A DNA stretch of 9,481 nt, taken from assembly GCA_022511505.1 (NCBI GenBank), contig JAFLTK010000042.1, forward strand, positions 1 through 9,481. Direction: 5' to 3'. Position numbers and translations under genes: made by a program. This DNA comes from Muribaculaceae bacterium. Lineage in GTDB: Bacteria > Bacteroidota > Bacteroidia > Bacteroidales > Muribaculaceae. This document shows positions 6,199-9,481 of the stretch, one piece after another. Within the stretch, counting starts at the first letter, position 1; every line of letters starts with the position of its first letter. Below the pieces are notes generated by a model. That model did not search any database, was not told the origin of the DNA, and worked only from the letters and a program-made list of their open reading frames with translations.

Positions 6199-7785
6199 AT
6201 GACACGCAAATATGATTTCTTAGTTATAGGGTCGGGTATCGCCGGCATGAGTTTTGCCCTCAAAGTTGCAGGCCACGGGACGGTTGCGCTCGTGTGCAAA
6301 ACCACTCTCGACGAGGCCAACACCGCGCTTGCCCAGGGCGGCGTAGCGTCGGTCACCAACCTCGAGGTCGACAACTTTGACAAGCACATCGAGGACACGA
6401 TGATTGCGGGCGACTATCTGAGCGACCCTGAGGCAGTTAAGAAAGTAGTCACCAACGCGCCGGCCCAGATAGCGGAACTCATAAAATGGGGCGTTGACTT
6501 TGACCGCAACGAGAATGGCGACTTTGACCTGCACCGCGAGGGCGGTCACAGCGAGTTCCGCATTCTTCACCACGCCGACAACACCGGCTATGAAATCCAG
6601 CAGAGCCTCATCGAGGCCGTCAAGCGCAACCCGGGCATCGACGTGTTTGAAAATCACTTTGCCATCGAAATCATCACTCAACACCACCTTGGCAAACGCG
6701 TTACGCGCCGCACGCCCGACATCACCTGCTATGGCGCCTACATCCTAACGCCCGACGGCAGCGTCGACACCTTCCTGTCAAAGGTGACGCTGATGGCCAC
6801 CGGCGGCTGTGGCGCGGTCTACACGACGACCACCAACCCGCTCGTTGCCACCGGCGACGGCATCGCGATGGTCTATCGCGCCAAGGGCACTGTCAAAGAC
6901 ATGGAGTTCATCCAGTTCCACCCCACGGCGCTCTATCATCCCGGCGACCGCCCGTCGTTCTTGATAACCGAGGCGATGCGCGGCTATGGCGCCGTCCTGC
7001 GCAACCTGCGCGGCGAGGAGTTTATGCACCGCTATGACCCGCGCCTGTCACTGGCCCCGCGCGACATCGTTGCCCGCGCCATCGACAGTGAGATGAAGCT
7101 CCACGGCGACGACCACGTCTATCTCGACGTCACCCACAAGGACCCCGAGGAGACGCGCCGCCACTTCCCCAACATCTATGCCAAATGCCTGTCGCTGGGC
7201 ATCGACATCACTCGCGACTATATCCCCGTCGCTCCGGCGGCCCACTACCTCTGTGGCGGCATCAAGGTCGACACCAACGGCGAGTCATCCATTAAACACC
7301 TCTATGCCGTCGGCGAATGCTCGTGCACCGGTCTGCACGGCGGTAACCGCTTGGCATCCAACTCATTAATTGAGGCCGTCGTCTATGCCGACGCTGCCGC
7401 CGTCCACGCCGTCGACGAGGTTGGCCACATCAGCTGGCGCAACGACGTCCCGACGTGGAACGACGAGGGCACGTCCCACCCCGAGGAAATGGTACTTATC
7501 ACCCAGAGCATCAAGGAAGTAGGGCAGATTATGAGCGCCTACGTCGGCATCGTTCGCTCCAACCTTCGCCTCGACCGCGCCTGGAACCGCCTCGACATCC
7601 TCTATGAGGAGACCGAGCGGCTGTTTAAGCGCTCAAAAGCGTCGCGCGAAATCTGCGAGCTGCGCAACATCATCAACGTCGGCTACCTCATCATGCGTCA
7701 GGCCAAGGAGCGCCACGAGTCGCGCGGCCTCCACTATACCGTTGATTATCCGCCGGTTGAGCGCGAAGTTGCCACTCAGTCTTGA
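6199..7785 (+). CDS. nadB: L-aspartate oxidase
   Basis: A 528-residue FAD enzyme that oxidises L-aspartate to iminoaspartate, the first step of de novo NAD synthesis; NadA then makes quinolinate. GSGIAG (11-16) is the FAD-binding glycine motif and LAQGG (44-48) a second flavin contact. Conserved blocks follow: REGGHSEFRILHHAD (113-127), FIQFHPTAL (237-245), APRDIVARAID (286-296), HYLCGGI (349-355) and GLHGGNRLASNSLIEA (378-393). The Arg of PRD, the His of HYLCGG and the Arg of GNR correspond to substrate-binding residues of the family. The helical C-terminal domain ends with ESRGLHYTVDYP (507-518), which is typical. No residue expected for activity appears to be missing, and it lacks the fumarate reductase subunit context. 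nadA and nadC are not in the window. It is probably transcribed with the preceding unknown gene. TACAGTT is tandemly repeated just before the ATG. Confidence 0.95.
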   Translation: MTRKYDFLVIGSGIAGMSFALKVAGHGTVALVCKTTLDEANTALAQGGVASVTNLEVDNFDKHIEDTMIAGDYLSDPEAVKKVVTNAPAQIAELIKWGVDFDRNENGDFDLHREGGHSEFRILHHADNTGYEIQQSLIEAVKRNPGIDVFENHFAIEIITQHHLGKRVTRRTPDITCYGAYILTPDGSVDTFLSKVTLMATGGCGAVYTTTTNPLVATGDGIAMVYRAKGTVKDMEFIQFHPTALYHPGDRPSFLITEAMRGYGAVLRNLRGEEFMHRYDPRLSLAPRDIVARAIDSEMKLHGDDHVYLDVTHKDPEETRRHFPNIYAKCLSLGIDITRDYIPVAPAAHYLCGGIKVDTNGESSIKHLYAVGECSCTGLHGGNRLASNSLIEAVVYADAAAVHAVDEVGHISWRNDVPTWNDEGTSHPEEMVLITQSIKEVGQIMSAYVGIVRSNLRLDRAWNRLDILYEETERLFKRSKASREICELRNIINVGYLIMRQAKERHESRGLHYTVDYPPVEREVATQS

Positions 7786-7803
7786 CACCGGGCAATCTTT
7801 TTG
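7769..7803 (+). promoter_or_regulatory. Weak candidate promoter of the DUF4294 gene
   Basis: TCTTTTTG (7796-7803) differs from TAnnTTTG at one position, and a TTG at 7769-7771 stands 24 bases upstream. The ATG at 7828 would be 24 bases after the box, the same spacing as at other genes here. The box mismatch and the 42-base gap after nadB also allow plain read-through from nadB. Confidence 0.3.
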
Positions 7804-7827
7804 CCTCGCCATACGTTATTTATATAT

Positions 7828-8469
7828 ATGAAGAAACGACTCTGTTCAATAATAGCGACAATGACGCTGCTCGGCGCGGTGACACCCGTGCCGGCAACCG
7901 CCGAGACAACCCCGGTAGTGGCCGAGGTTGGTAATGGCATGAAGAAAACCTACGCGGGCTATTACTGGACCGAAGTCGACGGTGAGGAGGTTATGATGCT
8001 TGTGCTCAACGAGATAGTAGTCTACCCGCCGATGAAGTTCAAAAACAAGAAAGAGGAGGAATTCTATTGGCGCACGGTTCGCGACGTCAAGCGTGCGCTA
8101 CCCTACGCCAAACTCATCTGCGAGACGCTGACCGAGACCTACGAGTATATCGAGACACTACCCACCCAGAAAGAGCGCGAGGACCATCTGAAAAAGATGG
8201 AAGGCGCTGTTTTTGAGCAATATAAGCCACAGTTGAAGAAATTCACCAAGGGCCAGGCACAGATGCTTATCAAACTGATAAACCGCGAGACCAACCAGTC
8301 AAGTTACAGCATCCTGAAAGCATTCCTCGGGTCGTTCCGCGCCGGTTTCTGGCAGACCTTCGGCCGCTTTTTTGGAGTCAACCTCAAGACCACCTACAAC
8401 CCCTCCAAAGACTCGAAAGACGCCATCGTAGAGCGCGTCGCCACTCTCGTCGAGCAAGGCGTCCTATAG
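7828..8469 (+). CDS. Secreted DUF4294-family protein
   Basis: A 213-residue protein matching, from memory, the DUF4294 family, which is widespread in Bacteroidota and has no established function. It has a signal peptide with a basic start (MKKR), a hydrophobic core and a probable cut after ATA (Ala25), so it acts beyond the inner membrane. The conserved domain begins around MMLVLNEIVVYPPMKF (56-71), continues with YWRTVRDVKRALPYAKLI (80-97), a charged helical part ending in QYKPQLKKFTKGQ, then LIKLINRETNQSSY (147-160) and FLGSFRAGFWQTFGRFFG (166-183). Much of it looks alpha-helical. The ATG at 7828 is chosen because the signal peptide starts there, not at an upstream TTG. It follows nadB by 42 bases, and a strong hairpin 22 bases past its stop ends the unit. 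Confidence 0.85.
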   Translation: MKKRLCSIIATMTLLGAVTPVPATAETTPVVAEVGNGMKKTYAGYYWTEVDGEEVMMLVLNEIVVYPPMKFKNKKEEEFYWRTVRDVKRALPYAKLICETLTETYEYIETLPTQKEREDHLKKMEGAVFEQYKPQLKKFTKGQAQMLIKLINRETNQSSYSILKAFLGSFRAGFWQTFGRFFGVNLKTTYNPSKDSKDAIVERVATLVEQGVL

Positions 8470-8491
8470 AGAATAGATATTAGACTAATTC

Positions 8492-8540
8492 ATTTCACCC
8501 GGAGAGAAACTATGCGTGATGGTTTCTTTCCGGGTGAAAT
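8492..8540 (+). terminator. Strong stem-loop terminator after the DUF4294 gene
   Basis: A 19-bp stem pairs 8492-8510 with 8522-8540 around an 11-base loop; the only imperfection is a G-T wobble. The arms begin ATTTCACCCGG and end CCGGGTGAAAT. Little T-run follows (ATATTAAG). It closes the nadB-side transcription unit and separates it from the origin-like region to the right. Confidence 0.8.
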
Positions 8541-8579
8541 ATATTAAGAGGAGGATGTTGAAAGGTGGTGTTAATAAAG

Positions 8580-8608
8580 TGTTGAAAACGGTAGAAAAGT
8601 TTTCAACA
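8580..8608. repeat. Perfect inverted pair of TTTTCAACA boxes
   Basis: TGTTGAAAAC (8580-8589) and GTTTTCAACA (8599-8608) are perfect inverted copies separated by 9 bases, so two boxes face each other. The pair is placed like two protein-binding sites and could also form a 10-bp hairpin. Confidence 0.8.
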
Positions 8609-8765
8609 GGTTTTAATAAATAAATTTGGAAGTTTGATAGTCAAGCGTGTATAATCGTCGGCACGGTTTTTCCAAATAAGTTATTATAGAGATTTAAAGA
8701 AGTTTTCACAGTCAAAACAGGCAGTTTTCAACGATAAAAGTTATTGAACTTTTCAACGCCGGCGG

Positions 8766-8786
8766 TTATTAACACTATGTTGATAA
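8766..8786. repeat. Inverted pair TTATTAACA / TGTTGATAA
   Basis: Two 9-mers in opposite orientation are separated by only CTA. They match each other as inverted copies except at one position. The second is one base from a classical reverse DnaA box. The tight spacing suggests a paired binding site inside the proposed origin. Confidence 0.7.
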
Positions 8787-8930
8787 AGTTGGTTATCACC
8801 GATGAATCAGCATTTTATGGTGTTAATAAGTTGTAAGTTTGGATAACCTATTGTTCAACAAGTCACAAATGCAAGAAAGAGGCCAAAAAGTTATTACGAT
8901 TTTCAACATCCATTATTGTTATAGTTAAAA

Positions 8931-8985
8931 GAAAGATTTTTTTAATTTTAAACTTAAAAATATAAAAAACAATGTCAACAAAAAC
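8931..8985. other. Very AT-rich tract, candidate DNA unwinding element
   Basis: Apart from a few isolated G and C bases the tract is A and T, with runs such as GATTTTTTTAATTTTAAAC and AAAAATATAAAAAAC. It borders the box cluster on the right. Low-melting tracts beside DnaA boxes are where strands open at bacterial origins; the role here is inferred from position and composition. Confidence 0.5.
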
Positions 8986-9095
8986 CGCCCCAAGTTGGCA
9001 TTTCAGCCATAGATAAATCCAGAAGATGGTGTAATTCATGTAACTAACTGATTATAAGCCATTAGTAAATTTCCACAAAATTTATTTGGAGAAAA

Positions 9096-9149
9096 ACCTA
9101 CAAAATCTCAAGTTTTATTTTGCCATTTACCTACAAAATCTCAACTTTT
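9096..9149. repeat. Two-copy direct repeat, 33-base period
   Basis: A 21-base unit containing CCTACAAAATCTCAA is found at 9096-9116 and 9129-9149; the copies differ at one base (G or C after CTCAA). A 12-base spacer, TATTTTGCCATT, separates them. No function is recognised. The repeat lies at the edge of the hairpin-rich element to the right and may be its boundary. Confidence 0.75.
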
Positions 9150-9301
9150 TTGGGCGAAATGGGAATATCATAGAGGGTGCGCCCGGTTAAAAATGACCAC
9201 TTCGCGGGGTGAAATCTCGTCACTCCAGGATGATTTTCAGTGGGTGTTGTCCACCCTGCACTGTGCGCTTGGCGCTTGTACAGGGTTATAGAAATTAACA
9301 T
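9131..9301 (-). CDS. Doubtful 56-codon ORF in the hairpin-rich stretch
   Basis: From an ATG at 9301 a frame of 56 codons runs leftward and stops inside the 33-base-period repeat. The product includes RFHPAKWSFLTGRTLYDIPI and is basic, without a signal peptide or known domain. The frame can be extended only to a TTG at 9346. I have an impression of similar short frames in other Bacteroidales intergenic regions, which would suggest a repeated non-coding element mistaken for a gene; this is memory, not evidence from the window. No promoter box precedes it. Confidence 0.2.
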   Translation of the reverse strand: MLISITLYKRQAHSAGWTTPTENHPGVTRFHPAKWSFLTGRTLYDIPISPKKVEIL

Positions 9302-9400
9302 CGCTCCGCAATACCATCCGCCCACGCCCGTGACGAGGAGCTCCAACTCCTCATCACGACGTTGGCTACCCAGCGTTTGGTAGCTAAAGGTTGTCTCTAC
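9161..9400. other. Hairpin-rich stretch, possible dispersed intergenic element or RNA
   Basis: Three stem-loops occur in 135 bases. 9253-9286 has an outer ACCCTG/CAGGGT stem and an inner GCGC/GCGC stem. 9329-9358 pairs a 12-base arm with one mismatch around CTCCAA. 9362-9387 pairs TTGGCTACC with GGTAGCTAA (one wobble) around 8 bases. Composition is much more GC-rich than the origin-like region on its left. No known RNA family is recognised. Confidence 0.4.
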
Positions 9401-9481
9401 TCATTACTATCTTCCATCTATTAACTCAGGGCAACCGCATCAAAATTTAATTTTGGAAAGCATCGAGAGCATGTATTCATT
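9401..9481. other. Window end, no supported gene
   Basis: Leftward reading from the window edge gives short tails such as NEYMLSMLSKIKF ending at a TGA (9440-9442), which might be the end of a gene entering from the right. With 13 residues this cannot be supported. No other signal was seen. Confidence 0.2.

Larger units (their letters stand above)
8556..8990. other. Putative chromosomal replication origin (oriC) with DnaA-like boxes
   Basis: There is no gene here. The stretch holds many related 9-mers close to TTWTYAACA on both strands: 8556-8564, 8569-8577, 8580-8588, 8600-8608, 8725-8733, 8750-8758, 8766-8774, 8778-8786, 8821-8829 and 8900-8908. Three variants lie at 8793-8801, 8838-8846 and 8852-8860. 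TGTTGATAA (8778-8786) and TTTGGATAA (8838-8846) are each one base from the classical DnaA box TTATCCACA read in reverse. A tract made almost only of A and T (8931-8985) follows at one side, as expected for the unwinding element of an origin. Clustered DnaA boxes plus an AT-rich tract in a gene-free gap are the standard signs of oriC. dnaA is not in the window, and in some bacteria oriC is not next to dnaA. An array of sites for another DNA-binding protein is the main alternative. Confidence 0.6.

Noticed and set aside
8556..8908. CRISPR array or plasmid iterons
   Set aside because: The 9-mers are in both orientations at irregular spacing without uniform spacers, and the neighbouring genes are chromosomal housekeeping genes with no replication initiator.
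9061..9090. Short AT hairpin TAAATTT/AAATTTA
   Set aside because: Seven A-T pairs are expected by chance in such AT-rich sequence and nothing else supports a function.
9421..9481. Gene end entering from the right edge, or an insertion-sequence end
   Set aside because: Only 13-19 codons are visible, with no terminal inverted repeat or target duplication that could be checked inside the window.

Overview
The window looks like chromosomal DNA from a member of the Bacteroidota, most likely order Bacteroidales; a Muribaculaceae-like genome is a guess from codon style and gene types. The evidence is: promoters of the Bacteroidota form TAnnTTTG rather than TATAAT, no clear Shine-Dalgarno sequences ahead of starts, a DUF4294 protein, and fairly GC-rich genes separated by very AT-rich gaps. 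No phage, transposase, CRISPR, rRNA or tRNA gene was recognised.

Layout. Positions 1-56 may be the last codons of an upstream gene, followed by a strong hairpin (77-109). Then come a secreted GH18-family glycosidase lipoprotein (220-1230), a gap with one doubtful 37-codon ORF, a HIT-family protein (1444-1869) followed 14 bases later by a secreted alpha/beta-hydrolase (1884-2882), and an acidic lipoprotein of unknown function (2988-3686). A hairpin (3785-3827) lies between this rightward block and two leftward housekeeping genes, pyrH (UMP kinase, 4573-5283) and frr (ribosome recycling factor, 3885-4442). From a divergent promoter region (5284-5410) a rightward block starts: an unrecognised cytosolic protein (5411-6157), nadB (L-aspartate oxidase, 6199-7785) and a secreted DUF4294 protein (7828-8469), closed by a 19-bp hairpin (8492-8540).

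The last 940 bases hold no convincing gene. Positions 8556-8908 carry about a dozen 9-mers of the type TTWTYAACA in both orientations, several as facing pairs, and a very A+T-rich tract (8931-8985) follows. This is the layout of a chromosomal replication origin (oriC) with DnaA boxes of a non-E. coli type, and it is the most interesting part of the window. To its right lie a 33-base-period direct repeat (9096-9149) and a hairpin-rich stretch (9161-9400) that may be a dispersed intergenic element.

The genes do not form one pathway. The GH18 enzyme and the esterase are exported and fit glycan breakdown, but no SusC/SusD pair, sensor or transporter is present, so this is not a standard polysaccharide utilization locus. 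pyrH, frr and nadB are core metabolism and translation. Several starts were moved downstream of the longest open frame because promoter boxes sit inside the longer frame; with these choices the gap from promoter box to ATG is 21-31 bases at five genes.
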